NCBI RefSeq assembly: GCF_018403225.1
Contig: NZ_BOSG01000001.1
Location: forward strand, 2,852,001-2,916,000
Source: Paenibacillus sp. J23TS9
Lineage (GTDB): Bacteria > Bacillota > Bacilli > Paenibacillales > Paenibacillaceae
Length of the DNA stretch: 64,000 nucleotides
Direction: 5' to 3'
Shown: in pieces, positions 7,982 to 17,572 of the stretch
Layout: each line of letters opens with the position of its first letter
How positions within the stretch are numbered: the first letter of the stretch is position 1
Notes under the pieces: model-generated
Told to the model about the DNA's origin: nothing
Database searches by the model: none
Seen by the model: the letters and a program-made list of their open reading frames with translations, nothing else
Position numbers and translations under genes: made by a program

Positions 7982-9508
7982 TTAAGCGTCTGGGCTATTT
8001 TCTTTTTGAGTCATGGCAACCCGGGAATTCCCCATCATGATCACGAAAATGATAGCGATGGCGATCGGAATGACTGCGATGAGGAACACATGTGTAATCG
8101 AGCTGGACATCGCATTAACGATTTTTTCAAGAATCGCTGCCGGAATTTTTGCACGCACGCTTGGTTCAAAGATCTGTCTGGTATCGCCAATATTGGACAT
8201 TGCAGAATCCGCATTGCCGCCCATCCCTTTGAAGCCTTCAGCCAGTTTATTGGCAAACACATTATTTTGAATCGTGCCAAAAATCGTAATCCCCATCGTC
8301 ATTCCCAGCGAACGGAGGAATTGGTTGGTCGAATTGGCCGTACCACGGAAGCGAGGCTCCAGATTATGCTGGGAAGCCGTCGGCAGCAGCGAGAACGAGA
8401 AGCCCATACCAAAACCTACGATAATCATAAACAGCGTAAGGAGAATCCGTGCTGAATCCGGGGTCAATGTGCTGAGCATGAACATGCCTGCGATATAGGC
8501 AATAACCGAAATAATCATCAGATTACGATAGCTTGTCTTCGCTACGAAAATACCGCCAATGGCGCTGCCCGCAACGGATCCTAGCATCATCGGTGTCAGG
8601 ATAAGTCCGGCATTGGTTGCCGAGCCCCCATATACCGCCTGAACAAAAATAGGAATGTATACGGTCAAAATAATAAAGGTACCTCCATACAAGAAGGCTA
8701 AGATTTGTGATGATGCAAACAAACGGCGCTTAAACAAGAAGAACGGGAGGATGGGTTCCTTGGCCCGCAGTTCTACGAAGAAGAACACGATAAAGAAGAC
8801 CGCAAAGCTGACAAACAATGAAATAATCAGCGACGAATTCCAGTCGTATTGCTTGCCGCCAAGCTCCAACGCGAACATCAGGCTGATCACAGCGATGACG
8901 AGGGTCGATGCACCCCACCAGTCGATCTTCTGTTTCGTATGGACCGGCGATTCCTTATAATTCTTCATAATGAGCGCAAAAGAAACGATCCCGATCGGAA
9001 CGTTAATATAAAACACCCATTCCCAGCCAACGTAGTCCGTGATATATGCGCCGAGCAGAGGACCAACCACGCTTGCTGCACCGAATACGGCGCCAAGAAG
9101 GCCGGTCATTTTACCGCGTTTCTGCGGCGGGAAGATATCAAAAATAATAGTGAATGCAATCGGCAGCAATGCACCGCCGCCAATCCCCTGAATCGCCCGG
9201 TACATACTGAGCTGCTCAATGGATTGCGCAAAACCGCATAGCGCCGAGCCGATCAGGAAGACGGTTAAACCAAAAATAAAAAATCTCTTTCTGCCGTACA
9301 TATCGGACAGTTTGCCGAAGATCGGCATACCGGCCATCGTCGTGACCATATATGCGGACGTGACCCAGACAAATTTATCCATTCCTCCAAGCTGGGATAC
9401 AATCGTACCCATTGCTGTCGCAACAATGGTATTGTCAATGGCTGACATAAAAATGGCAAGCAATAAGCCTGCCACTACCAGCTTTATATTACTTTTTGCA
9501 GCCTCCAT
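7982..9508 (-). CDS. DHA2-family (14-TM) MFS multidrug exporter
   Basis: 508 residues and mostly hydrophobic, consistent with the 14-helix drug:H+ antiporter-2 group (EmrB/QacA/LmrB). Motifs include D1-type DNTIVATA in TM1, motif A GKLSDMYGRKR, RAIQGIGGGALLP, and the antiporter motif C region GAVFGAASVVGPLLG. The ATG has AAAGGGG upstream. It is divergent from a MarR regulator across 116 bp, the usual arrangement for an inducible efflux pump. The drug range cannot be told. Confidence 0.9.
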   Translation of the reverse strand: MEAAKSNIKLVVAGLLLAIFMSAIDNTIVATAMGTIVSQLGGMDKFVWVTSAYMVTTMAGMPIFGKLSDMYGRKRFFIFGLTVFLIGSALCGFAQSIEQLSMYRAIQGIGGGALLPIAFTIIFDIFPPQKRGKMTGLLGAVFGAASVVGPLLGAYITDYVGWEWVFYINVPIGIVSFALIMKNYKESPVHTKQKIDWWGASTLVIAVISLMFALELGGKQYDWNSSLIISLFVSFAVFFIVFFFVELRAKEPILPFFLFKRRLFASSQILAFLYGGTFIILTVYIPIFVQAVYGGSATNAGLILTPMMLGSVAGSAIGGIFVAKTSYRNLMIISVIAYIAGMFMLSTLTPDSARILLTLFMIIVGFGMGFSFSLLPTASQHNLEPRFRGTANSTNQFLRSLGMTMGITIFGTIQNNVFANKLAEGFKGMGGNADSAMSNIGDTRQIFEPSVRAKIPAAILEKIVNAMSSSITHVFLIAVIPIAIAIIFVIMMGNSRVAMTQKENSPDA

Positions 9509-9576
9509 CAGTGAACCCCTTTACAAATTATTAATGATTTCGATAGAATGAAATTAATTAATTTACATGTCTATCA

Positions 9577-9599
9577 AATATCTCGATATTCAAGATATT
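9577..9599. promoter_or_regulatory. Candidate MarR operator
   Basis: A perfect 7-bp inverted repeat, AATATCT-N9-AGATATT, lies between the exporter and the MarR gene and ends 8 bp before the MarR ribosome site. MarR proteins commonly bind AT-rich dyads and autorepress. Binding is inferred. Confidence 0.5.
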
Positions 9600-9624
9600 G
9601 ATATTTTAAAAGGAGGTTTGTCGT

Positions 9625-10119
9625 TTGTCAAGCGAACAACAAGACCAAACTACAGATCCGAAAGAACGTTTCGTCTCACTCATGCGTGGATTAGGAACAC
9701 GTACGATATTATATCAGCAAAATGTAGCTGCTTCACTTGGCATGTACAATAATGATTTGAAATCTGTGGATATTCTGAACGAAACCGGACCGATTACCGC
9801 TGGGGAGCTCTCAAAATTAACCGGCCTTGCTACGGGCAGCGTTACCGCATTAATTGACCGTCTTGAAAAAGTAGGCTATGTCCGCAGGGAAAATGACCCG
9901 AGTGACCGACGCCGGGTGATTATTGTCCCTGAGTATGAATCAAAGGAAGAAATCAGCAATACGTACCTTCCGCTTCACACTGCGATGATTAACCTGGTCT
10001 CCTCCTATACACCCGAAGAGCTAACGCTCATTACCGAGTTTTTAGGAAAAGCAAGCTCCGTCCTCGAAGAACAAATTGAATATCTAAGCTCCAAGACGCG
10101 CGGCAAAACTTCTTCATAA
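9625..10119 (+). CDS. MarR-family transcriptional regulator
   Basis: 164 residues. The winged helix holds ITAGELSKLTGLATGSVTALIDRLEKVGYVRR with the wing DPSDRRRVIIV, the MarR hallmark. The start is TTG at 9625, seven to ten bases after AGGAGG. It is divergent from the DHA2 exporter and probably represses it and itself, with small hydrophobic drugs as possible inducers. The C-terminal dimerisation helices are intact. Confidence 0.9.
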   Translation: MSSEQQDQTTDPKERFVSLMRGLGTRTILYQQNVAASLGMYNNDLKSVDILNETGPITAGELSKLTGLATGSVTALIDRLEKVGYVRRENDPSDRRRVIIVPEYESKEEISNTYLPLHTAMINLVSSYTPEELTLITEFLGKASSVLEEQIEYLSSKTRGKTSS

Positions 10120-10243
10120 ACCCTATGCTGACAACTTAAATGAGTGGTTATGTAGAGTCGAATGGCTTCGATTGCTTCTATATATAATTGATCATTGAAG
10201 CCAGCATCTGTCTTGAAGAAAATTCGATTCGTCAACAAACAAA

Positions 10244-10269
10244 GAAGCGCAGCCCTATGGCTGCGCTTC
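10244..10269. terminator. Strong bidirectional terminator
   Basis: A perfect 11-bp stem GAAGCGCAGCC / GGCTGCGCTTC with a CTAT loop lies between the convergent MarR gene and the sialidase operon. It ends the long sialoside operon on the minus strand and can serve marR on the plus strand. Confidence 0.85.
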
Positions 10270-10293
10270 TTCGCTTGTTGCTAATGCAAACGA

Positions 10294-11634
10294 TTACATC
10301 CCTTTGATCCAGTCGATGCTAAACTTTATGAAATAAATATGGAACTCGTCTCCCTCATATAACAATCCGAGTTCACCGCTTGGTAAAACGGTCAAACAAG
10401 AGTAGCAATAAGGGCCAGCATTCACAGTTCTTGAATATGTCCATGTGTGACCGCCATCTTCACTCAGCCTTACCGTTCCAAGGATTCTGTTATCCGGATC
10501 TGCAGGATTAGCCCAGATCAGACGCTGTTTTCCGTCTCCAAGATCCGGATAATTAATCACCGTCGCCTGACAGATGGGATCGATCAATTCGGAAGCAAAA
10601 GAGACCTCCCCCCATGATTGTCCTCCATCCTTGCTTACGGCAACAGCTGTTCTCTTCGTTGCCGCATGATTCCGCATGAAAATCTTTAAGTCCCCGTTAT
10701 CCATTTCAACGACTTGAGACTCTGTCAATTGTGCGGAGGAAGATTTCATTCTTTCTGCCGACAGCATCTCTCCCTCCCACATTCTCCCGTCATTTGGGGA
10801 TTCCCCCATCTGCCAAGTTTGCCCATGGTCATCACTGTAGATGATCGAATAAGACATAAACGTATCCTGATTCGTAAAATAAACGGGGAATACAAGCCGT
10901 CCGCGATGTCTATCCGCTGTAAGTTGGAGTCCTCTTCCCGGTCCGGCTCCGATAAATTTCATCCATGATTTTTTCACCTGTGCATTCAGTTCAATGGGTT
11001 TCGACCATGTTATTCCATCATCCTCACTTTTAATCACTTGTAAAAAGGATGTTCTTGCCTCAAGCAAGCTCCGGGGTTGTATATCCTCCTTCAAGTAGAT
11101 GTTTCCGCTGTATTCCCCGTTAAACAACACATCGCCATTATCCTTCACGGCATAATTTGTGTTAGCACCTGTCTTATCCGTAACTTCCCCGTTCACATTC
11201 AGAATATATTCTTGGCCTGATTCGTCGTACAAGAGACGGAGCCCATCCTCGTTAAAACCGAGAGACTGCTGTGACGCCCATAAGCCTATCCCGCCCGGCG
11301 TATGAGAATAAAGCATCCAGAGCGTTCCCGTTACCCGATCTTCCAGGAGTGCCGAATCGATCGCTGCCGCTCCGTCTGCCCCTTCGCCCGGATATTCGAC
11401 AAGCAGTTGAATATCACGCCAGGTTTCCCCTTCATCGGTACTGCGCCGAATAGCGAGCGAGATGTGATTTGGATTATCTTGGGTTCCGGCCCACCTTACA
11501 TCGATACCCGCAATGATGGTCCCTTTTCGTGTTGTTAATAGCGATGGAATACGATATGCAGCCGAACCAAACATCCCTGGCGCAAATACCGTGACAGGCT
11601 CCATTTTAGTGAATGAATCGTTCTTGATGTTCAT
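10294..11634 (-). CDS. Sialidase (neuraminidase), GH33-like, intracellular
   Basis: 446 residues. It has the sialidase YRIP motif (27-30, first triad arginine R28) and five Asp boxes of form S-x-D-x-G-x-T/S-W at about 65, 203, 267, 334 and 391. An inserted segment lies at about 125-195, and a GPYCYS region near 407-412 could hold the nucleophilic tyrosine. No signal peptide or anchor is present, so cleavage of terminal sialic acid would occur in the cytoplasm. It is the last gene of the operon, 11 bp after nanA, with AGGGGG before its ATG. The sialidase family is clear; linkage preference is unknown. Confidence 0.88.
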   Translation of the reverse strand: MNIKNDSFTKMEPVTVFAPGMFGSAAYRIPSLLTTRKGTIIAGIDVRWAGTQDNPNHISLAIRRSTDEGETWRDIQLLVEYPGEGADGAAAIDSALLEDRVTGTLWMLYSHTPGGIGLWASQQSLGFNEDGLRLLYDESGQEYILNVNGEVTDKTGANTNYAVKDNGDVLFNGEYSGNIYLKEDIQPRSLLEARTSFLQVIKSEDDGITWSKPIELNAQVKKSWMKFIGAGPGRGLQLTADRHRGRLVFPVYFTNQDTFMSYSIIYSDDHGQTWQMGESPNDGRMWEGEMLSAERMKSSSAQLTESQVVEMDNGDLKIFMRNHAATKRTAVAVSKDGGQSWGEVSFASELIDPICQATVINYPDLGDGKQRLIWANPADPDNRILGTVRLSEDGGHTWTYSRTVNAGPYCYSCLTVLPSGELGLLYEGDEFHIYFIKFSIDWIKGM

Positions 11635-11645
11635 TTTAATTCCCC

Positions 11646-12602
11646 CTATACGTGAGTAAGTTCAACTAATTGCAAAATTTTATCATTCAGTTGAACAATC
11701 CGGTTCATTTCCGAATTCGGGACAGGCAATAGCGGCAACCTGGCCTCTCCGCAATCCAGACCTCGTAATCTCAGTATCGCTTTACATCCTCCATAGAGTG
11801 AAGGCATTGTCAGCAGTTCGATAATGATTTCATTCACTTTGAACTGCCACTCCCTCGCCTCGGCCATACGGCCTTCGACGAAACAGCTTTCTATTTTCAG
11901 GAACAGCTCTGGCATAATACCGTAGGTTCCTCCAATTCCTCCATCAGCTCCAATGCTCCGTCCCGCCAAATATTGCTCGTCCGGTCCGTTAAAAACGAGA
12001 AAGTCTTCACCACCTGCCGCTTTAAACTGCTGCAATTCGAACGTACTCTCAGCGGAGATTTTCACGCCAATGACCTTTTCTTGAGCAGCCATCTCGATCA
12101 ACAGTTCTTTGGACAAATGAAAGCCTGTCGTTTGTGGAATATGATAAATGATAAATGGAAGAGAACAACTGTCAATAATCGCCTGCCAATGATGCCGAAC
12201 ACTTTGGGGTGATAAACGATAATAAATAGAAGGTACTGCAGAAATGGCATGAGCGCCTGCCATCTCTGCATGCTTTGCCAATTCCACACTATCTCGAGTC
12301 GCGGGTGCCCCGATGTGAGCAATAATCGTGAGCTCATCACCTACTTCTTCAATGACCGCTTCCAGCGTTAGTTTGCGCTCCTCAAGCGACTGAAGCATGC
12401 CCTCCCCGGAGCTTCCTCCGACATACAGCCCTTTTACTCCGGCATTGGCGTAATAACGTGCTAGTCCCCTCGCTGCTTCCGGACTCACATTTCCGAGAGA
12501 ATCATAACAAGCATACATCGCAACAATGATGCCCTTAAACTGTTCCGGATCATAGATTGCCAAAACCGAATGCACTCCTTTGTAATGGACTTCTTTCTGC
12601 AT
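11646..12602 (-). CDS. nanA: N-acetylneuraminate lyase family (DapA/NanA superfamily)
   Basis: 318-residue class I aldolase of the DHDPS/NAL family. YVGGSSGEG (about 60-68) binds the substrate carboxylate, Y153 lies in IIYHIP, and the Schiff-base lysine K181 lies in VIGVKISAES. It should split N-acetylneuraminate into N-acetylmannosamine and pyruvate. Its N-terminus is about 20 residues longer than typical. It sits between sialidase genes, which makes a sialic-acid lyase far likelier than dihydrodipicolinate synthase. No nanE or nanK is in the operon, so N-acetylmannosamine processing must be encoded elsewhere. Confidence 0.88.
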   Translation of the reverse strand: MQKEVHYKGVHSVLAIYDPEQFKGIIVAMYACYDSLGNVSPEAARGLARYYANAGVKGLYVGGSSGEGMLQSLEERKLTLEAVIEEVGDELTIIAHIGAPATRDSVELAKHAEMAGAHAISAVPSIYYRLSPQSVRHHWQAIIDSCSLPFIIYHIPQTTGFHLSKELLIEMAAQEKVIGVKISAESTFELQQFKAAGGEDFLVFNGPDEQYLAGRSIGADGGIGGTYGIMPELFLKIESCFVEGRMAEAREWQFKVNEIIIELLTMPSLYGGCKAILRLRGLDCGEARLPLLPVPNSEMNRIVQLNDKILQLVELTHV

Positions 12603-12629
12603 GAACGCAGGCCTTCTGATCTTGTTACT

Positions 12630-13682
12630 TCATGTCCTGATTAGAAATGCTTCTTCGTTCAAGGCATATCCGCGGATTTGGCAGTTTGGAGCATCGTCCG
12701 CGATGTATTGAACGATATAGATTTCGCCATCGTCAAATTGGACCCAACCAGAATATCCGTTATCTGCGAGCGGAGAGCGGTCATAGTCGATCGGCAAAAC
12801 GCGGATCCATTGTTTTTGATAATCCGTTTCCAGAACGGTTTCTGCATCCATCCAGGCGGCAAACAAATTTTGATTGCTTCCATAACCGACCGGACCTCCC
12901 TGATAGAAGCGATGGGTCATCATGAGCATTCCGCTCTTCAACATCCGCGCAACAGGCCGGTGACAGCCAGGCAGCGGCATGCGGTACGGGCCCTCCCAAG
13001 TTTCGCCTTGATCCCTGGAAATCACTTTGTACCCGTCATATCCCTGGTTCGAGTTCTCCCTTAAAAAAGCCACGAGCGAATGGTCCGGCAGTGCCACGAT
13101 CGATCCTTCGCACAGATGGAGCCCTTGCTGGCTGGCAACGGTAACCGGTCCGCACCAATCCTGTCCATGGTTATCCGTGTACCAAAGCAATTGTTCCAGA
13201 TACCCATGCGATATGCTCTTCCAGTGGGCGGACAACAACCACCTGCCCGACGGCAGCTCGCATAAGGTATCCGGAACAAGCCCCCGGACTGGAGTAGGAA
13301 TGGGGTCCTCCCATTCATCGCCCTCCGGCGTACCGATATACATTTCGCTGACGGATTCATGGAAATAACCCTGATCCGTATCATTGCAGCGGAATACCTT
13401 ATTCGTAACTATCACGAGCCTGTTATCCTTCAGCCGCGAAATACTGCAGCAATCATAATAATAATCGAGTCCGGCGGTGTTCTCAGTCAAAGGGATTTTC
13501 TCCCCCCAGGTCCTTCCGCGATCAAGACTCTCCTTGTATACGACGCGGGTATAGGATCTGTCGGTATGACTCGTACATTCGGTAAATACGCAGATCAGCT
13601 TCCCCTTCTCCGTTAAGACAAGCGCGGGAAACGCCTCATAAATCGCGTCATCCCGGCTAACGGTAAAATGCTGTATCGACAT
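12630..13682 (-). CDS. Sialidase-like BNR-repeat protein
   Basis: 350 residues from the ATG at 13682, which has AGGAGG eight bases upstream; the longer open frame to 13739 lacks a ribosome site. Asp-box-like repeats appear as SLDRGRTW, TDNHGQDW and SRDQGETW, giving a six-bladed propeller as in exo-sialidases. The YRIP motif is replaced by EAFPAL, so substrate recognition may differ from the first sialidase. There is no signal peptide. Its start overlaps the end of the upstream sialidase-like gene by 26 bp, suggesting coupled translation. Confidence 0.75.
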   Translation of the reverse strand: MSIQHFTVSRDDAIYEAFPALVLTEKGKLICVFTECTSHTDRSYTRVVYKESLDRGRTWGEKIPLTENTAGLDYYYDCCSISRLKDNRLVIVTNKVFRCNDTDQGYFHESVSEMYIGTPEGDEWEDPIPTPVRGLVPDTLCELPSGRWLLSAHWKSISHGYLEQLLWYTDNHGQDWCGPVTVASQQGLHLCEGSIVALPDHSLVAFLRENSNQGYDGYKVISRDQGETWEGPYRMPLPGCHRPVARMLKSGMLMMTHRFYQGGPVGYGSNQNLFAAWMDAETVLETDYQKQWIRVLPIDYDRSPLADNGYSGWVQFDDGEIYIVQYIADDAPNCQIRGYALNEEAFLIRT

Positions 13683-14820
13683 GTAAAACAGCCTCCTTTT
13701 TCCCAGTCTGTTCGCTTGAATCACACCCCGTCTCCACAAGGATGGACGCCAACGGGATTTTTCTAACCTTCAGCCTGCTGAGGCATATGCCATCTTCAGG
13801 TTCACCTGCACAATAGGCGAGAAGAACCGAAGCCCCCGTGAAGTGGATGGCGGTGTAACAATAACCCCCGTGGTTCTCCTCCCGTTCAAGGGCAAAATGC
13901 CGCTCCCAAGTCCGTCCGTTATCCTTGCTGATGGCACCGATGAGCGGGGTACGCCCCCACGAATGCTTCTCAAGGGGCCTCGTCGCGTAATTCGGAATCG
14001 GATTCCATACCGCCATCAGACAATCGCAGCCCGGTATGCGTTTCATCGATAACGGCGAATTCGGCGAGGTAAAGCCGGACGCTCCAGCCTCGCTCCACGT
14101 CTCTCCCCCGTCAAAGGAGAACATTTCGTATTGGCGGCCCATATCGGTTCTGGCCCAGGCCCACAAGACGTCTTTCCGCAGCTCGATCAGACCCGGTTCC
14201 TGAAGGCCGCTATGAGAATGCGGGGAAATCAGGGCACAGAAATTTCTGGATTCCCGCCATGTCAGCCCGTCATCATCGGACAGAAAGAAGCAGGTGATGG
14301 CTCTTCCGTCAAAAGATTTCCAGTCCGTCATGCTTTCCCCCTTCAGTTTGTGATAACCTGCGGGAACGATGAGCCTGCCAGAAGACAAACGCACGACCCG
14401 ATCGTTGTTGGTCACGAAGTAACCCATACCAGGTATACAGCAGATCGGATCGCTCCAGGTGTCGCCTGCATCTGAAGATCTCCGTAAATGCAGGCGGAGA
14501 TCATGCCAGCCATACCGAATCAGGTAAAACAGCCCAATGTCGCCCTTTTGCATATGCAAAAGGGAGGTGCTCATGATATTCATCGCGTCGTGGTCTTCCG
14601 GACGGGCAATAACGCGGGGCTCCGACCAGGTACTCCCTTCGTCTGCCGAATAACAGACAGCGATGCAGGCCTTCGCAGTATCATCATAAGATTCTCCCAT
14701 AAATCGGCTGTAAGCAAAAAGCAACCGACCGTCTTCCAGCTCCAAAAAAGCTCCTTCGCTGTTTCTTGGGTTTCCACTGGCGGGAGGTAAATCCAGCACG
14801 ATTTTTCCTAACTGCTCCAA
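13657..14820 (-). CDS. Sialidase-like BNR-repeat protein (second paralog)
   Basis: 387 residues from a TTG at 14820 that has AGAGGGG eight bases upstream; an ATG at 14844 in frame has no ribosome site. Asp boxes include SADEGSTW, SSDAGDTW, SDDDGLTW, SFDGGETW and SKDNGRTW. The N-terminal PRNSEGAFLELEDGRLLFAYSRF resembles the SEG-type entry of a distinct exo-sialidase-like subfamily. There is no export signal. It is the first of the enzyme genes after the ABC binding protein, and overlaps the next gene. Activity on sialosides is inferred from family and context. Confidence 0.75.
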   Translation of the reverse strand: MEQLGKIVLDLPPASGNPRNSEGAFLELEDGRLLFAYSRFMGESYDDTAKACIAVCYSADEGSTWSEPRVIARPEDHDAMNIMSTSLLHMQKGDIGLFYLIRYGWHDLRLHLRRSSDAGDTWSDPICCIPGMGYFVTNNDRVVRLSSGRLIVPAGYHKLKGESMTDWKSFDGRAITCFFLSDDDGLTWRESRNFCALISPHSHSGLQEPGLIELRKDVLWAWARTDMGRQYEMFSFDGGETWSEAGASGFTSPNSPLSMKRIPGCDCLMAVWNPIPNYATRPLEKHSWGRTPLIGAISKDNGRTWERHFALEREENHGGYCYTAIHFTGASVLLAYCAGEPEDGICLSRLKVRKIPLASILVETGCDSSEQTGKKEAVLHVDTAFYR

Positions 14821-14914
14821 CGTGATTTCCCCTCTCTGTATCATTTCTACTCAGCTTAAGGGGGCGCTGGCGGCAATTCGCCGCCAGTCCTCTGCGGGAT
14901 ATGTGATGAAGTTA

Positions 14915-16633
14915 TTACTTTTGATTCAACAAGTCCGCGACTTTCGGGGCTTTGTCGAGCTCGGCCAGTATTTCTTTCCCTCCGTTATTCAAATAACTTT
15001 GCACGTATTTGTCCCATTCCTTATCGATATCGATCTGTCCGGCTATGGCCTTCATGCGGAATTCGCTGACGATCGTGTTCAACTGGCCGCTGTATTTGTT
15101 GTTTAACTCGGAGGAATTCGTCTGGTTCAACAGATCGTATTTAAACGGCTTGATCTGCATCTTTTCCAGGACGTCGGCTCTTCCGAAAAAGTCGGTCTTC
15201 AGCTTCACCGTATCCTCCGACGACAAGAGCGATGCTCTCTTAGAATCATAGGTTCTGAAATTGTACGCCCAGAAACCCATATTGCCCTCCGTTTCCGGAT
15301 ATTCCGGTTTGATCTTGAGCGCCGATTTCTCCGGCGTGCCTTCCCAATAGGAATGAGTATCGATGTCCCCATATAAGGTCCAGATCGCGTCATCGTCAAA
15401 ATTGATGTAATCGAAAACCTGCAAAATGCGGGCAAGCTGCTCATCGGTTACTTTTTTGGAAACGTAAAATGCATCCCCCAGCAAGTTCACCGGCTCAAAG
15501 GAGCCTTCCCCTTGGCGGCCATCCGGTCCAATCTCGGGCGCGGTAACGAGCAGCTTTACATTCGCATCCTTCACGACCAAATTCTGCGGAGCTCGCCCTT
15601 TGGTCCAATCATCCATGCCGACATAAGCAGGCTGCGCGGGATAATAGCCTGTTTTGCCCAGCAAATATTTATCCCAGCTCTTGTTTACGTCAATCGTCGT
15701 CCACTCCGGATCGACGAGGCCTTCCTTATTCCATTTGGCCATGAGCTTGAGAAACTCCTTGTAGCTATCGGATATTTCCGCCGCCGTCAGCTTCCCGTTT
15801 TCCTCGAGGTTATATCCGCTCGCTACCCCGTATGATCCCATCAGCGTGCTCGCCCAGGAAAGATTGTTGTTGAACGGCAGCAGACCATACGTGTCGTTTT
15901 TACCGTTTCCGTCCGGATCGTTAAAAGTGAATGCTTTCAAGATATTTTCGGTTTCTTCCAGCGTGTAGGCTTTATCCGTAAAAAAGATCCGCTCTTTGCC
16001 GCCGGACGTTCCGACGGGCTTGATGTCTCCCGGAGGTTTGATGCCAAGCTTTTCGAGCCAATCCAGACGGAATGTCGGAGCCCACACCAACGCATTGGTA
16101 TGCCCTTCATATCCCAGAAGCTGCAGGTATTGATCCTTTGTTCCCGGAGCCAGATTCTCTTCCCAGCCCGGTGGATTATCATTCAGCATCTTCGAATAAC
16201 GCGGCGCATATTTTTCAAGCATTTCCTTCGGGATGGTCCGTGTCAGCCCGTTATCGTAAAACTCCTTCGATGTCATGCTGGCTGCGGTGAAAGAGAAGGT
16301 ATCCGGCAGATCACCAGATGCGATCATAAGCTGTACCTGATCCTTGTTCCATGTATCGACCTTGACGTTGTTGATTTTGATATTGTACTTTTCCTCCAGC
16401 TTCTTCTGAACCCAGTTCCCATCCTCGACTTTTCCTCTTGTGAAGGATCCCGACAGCTTCAACTCAAGCGGGCTAGAGAAATCCCCCGGCGCTGGCAATT
16501 CGCTTGACGCCTTCCCTTGTGTCGTGGCAGAGGTGCCGGACTCCGACGTATTACTGCCGCTGCATCCCACCATGCCAAAGGATAGGGCTCCAGCCAATAG
16601 GACCGGGCATAACATTTTCAAACGCTTGTTCAT
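14915..16633 (-). CDS. Extracellular solute-binding lipoprotein of the sialoside ABC transporter
   Basis: 572 residues, typical of LipO/YtcQ-type oligosaccharide binding proteins. The lipoprotein signal peptide ends in the lipobox MVGC with C24, followed by a serine/threonine-rich linker. The mature part has the family-1 fold (DGNGKNDTYGL, a calcium-like loop seen in this family). AGGAGG precedes the ATG. It lies between the permeases and the sialidases, so the ligand is probably a sialylated oligosaccharide, but this is inferred from neighbours. Confidence 0.88.
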   Translation of the reverse strand: MNKRLKMLCPVLLAGALSFGMVGCSGSNTSESGTSATTQGKASSELPAPGDFSSPLELKLSGSFTRGKVEDGNWVQKKLEEKYNIKINNVKVDTWNKDQVQLMIASGDLPDTFSFTAASMTSKEFYDNGLTRTIPKEMLEKYAPRYSKMLNDNPPGWEENLAPGTKDQYLQLLGYEGHTNALVWAPTFRLDWLEKLGIKPPGDIKPVGTSGGKERIFFTDKAYTLEETENILKAFTFNDPDGNGKNDTYGLLPFNNNLSWASTLMGSYGVASGYNLEENGKLTAAEISDSYKEFLKLMAKWNKEGLVDPEWTTIDVNKSWDKYLLGKTGYYPAQPAYVGMDDWTKGRAPQNLVVKDANVKLLVTAPEIGPDGRQGEGSFEPVNLLGDAFYVSKKVTDEQLARILQVFDYINFDDDAIWTLYGDIDTHSYWEGTPEKSALKIKPEYPETEGNMGFWAYNFRTYDSKRASLLSSEDTVKLKTDFFGRADVLEKMQIKPFKYDLLNQTNSSELNNKYSGQLNTIVSEFRMKAIAGQIDIDKEWDKYVQSYLNNGGKEILAELDKAPKVADLLNQK

Positions 16634-16677
16634 GAAACGGGCCTCCTCTAAATTTTTTCGGGTTAAAAATGATATCC

Positions 16678-17553
16678 TCAGCCTTTTAACGAACCAATCA
16701 TGATGCCTTTGATAAAATATTTCTGCGCAAACGGATAGATCAGAATGATCGGACCGATCGAGATCATGACCGTCGCCGCCCGGACGTTGCTGAGAAGCAA
16801 ATTGGCATTGGTCATGCCTCCGCCTCCACCGAACTGCGTCTGGGACAAATCCATATCGACCATCATGCTGCGGACCACCATTTGCAGAACCGTCTTGGAA
16901 GGGTCACGAATATAGATCATGGCATCAAACCACGCATTCCAGTGTCCTACCGCAGCCCAAAGGGCCACCGTTGCGATCACGGGCTTGGCTAACGGGATCA
17001 TGATTTTGCCCAGGATCGTAAAGTACCCTGCGCCGTCAATCAGGGCAGATTCTTCGATGCCTTTGTCAATCGTCATCATGTAGTTGCGCATGATAATGAT
17101 CGAGAACACATTGACCGCCCCCGGCAAAATCAACGCAAGCCGGTTATCGAGCAGCCCCAGGTTTTTAATCAACAAGTAGTCGGGGATCATTCCACCGGAG
17201 AAAAACATCGCGATCAAGAAAAAGATCGTAAAATAATTCCGGTATGGCAGATCCCGCTTCGACAGCGGGTAAGACACCAGCAGCGTGGTACAGACGATGA
17301 TCACGGTACCGACCACGGTCCGTAAAATCGTATTCAGATAAGCGGCAGCGATATCTTGATAAGAAAATACGAACTTGTAAGCATCCGGCATCCAATGATC
17401 CGGCCACAGATGCACGCCTAGACTAGATGCGCTGCTGGGTCCGGAGAACGAAAGCACGACGGTTTGCCAGAATGGATACAGGACGGCAATCGAAAATGAA
17501 CCGATCAAAAATACGTTTAAAACATCAAATAGAGTCATCCGTTTTTTAGACAT
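16678..17553 (-). CDS. Carbohydrate ABC transporter permease (LplC/YtcP type)
   Basis: 291 residues from the ATG at 17553 (AAAGGAGG upstream); an open frame further upstream overlaps the partner permease and lacks a ribosome site. It has about six membrane helices and the EAA loop EESALIDGAGYFTILGKIMIPLAKPVIAT-like segment that contacts the ATPase. It ends with the family tail KYFIKGIMIGSLKG. No ATPase gene lies in the operon, so a shared MsmX-type ATPase probably energises it. Confidence 0.9.
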   Translation of the reverse strand: MSKKRMTLFDVLNVFLIGSFSIAVLYPFWQTVVLSFSGPSSASSLGVHLWPDHWMPDAYKFVFSYQDIAAAYLNTILRTVVGTVIIVCTTLLVSYPLSKRDLPYRNYFTIFFLIAMFFSGGMIPDYLLIKNLGLLDNRLALILPGAVNVFSIIIMRNYMMTIDKGIEESALIDGAGYFTILGKIMIPLAKPVIATVALWAAVGHWNAWFDAMIYIRDPSKTVLQMVVRSMMVDMDLSQTQFGGGGGMTNANLLLSNVRAATVMISIGPIILIYPFAQKYFIKGIMIGSLKG

Positions 17554-17572
17554 GCTTCTCCTGCCTCCTTTC

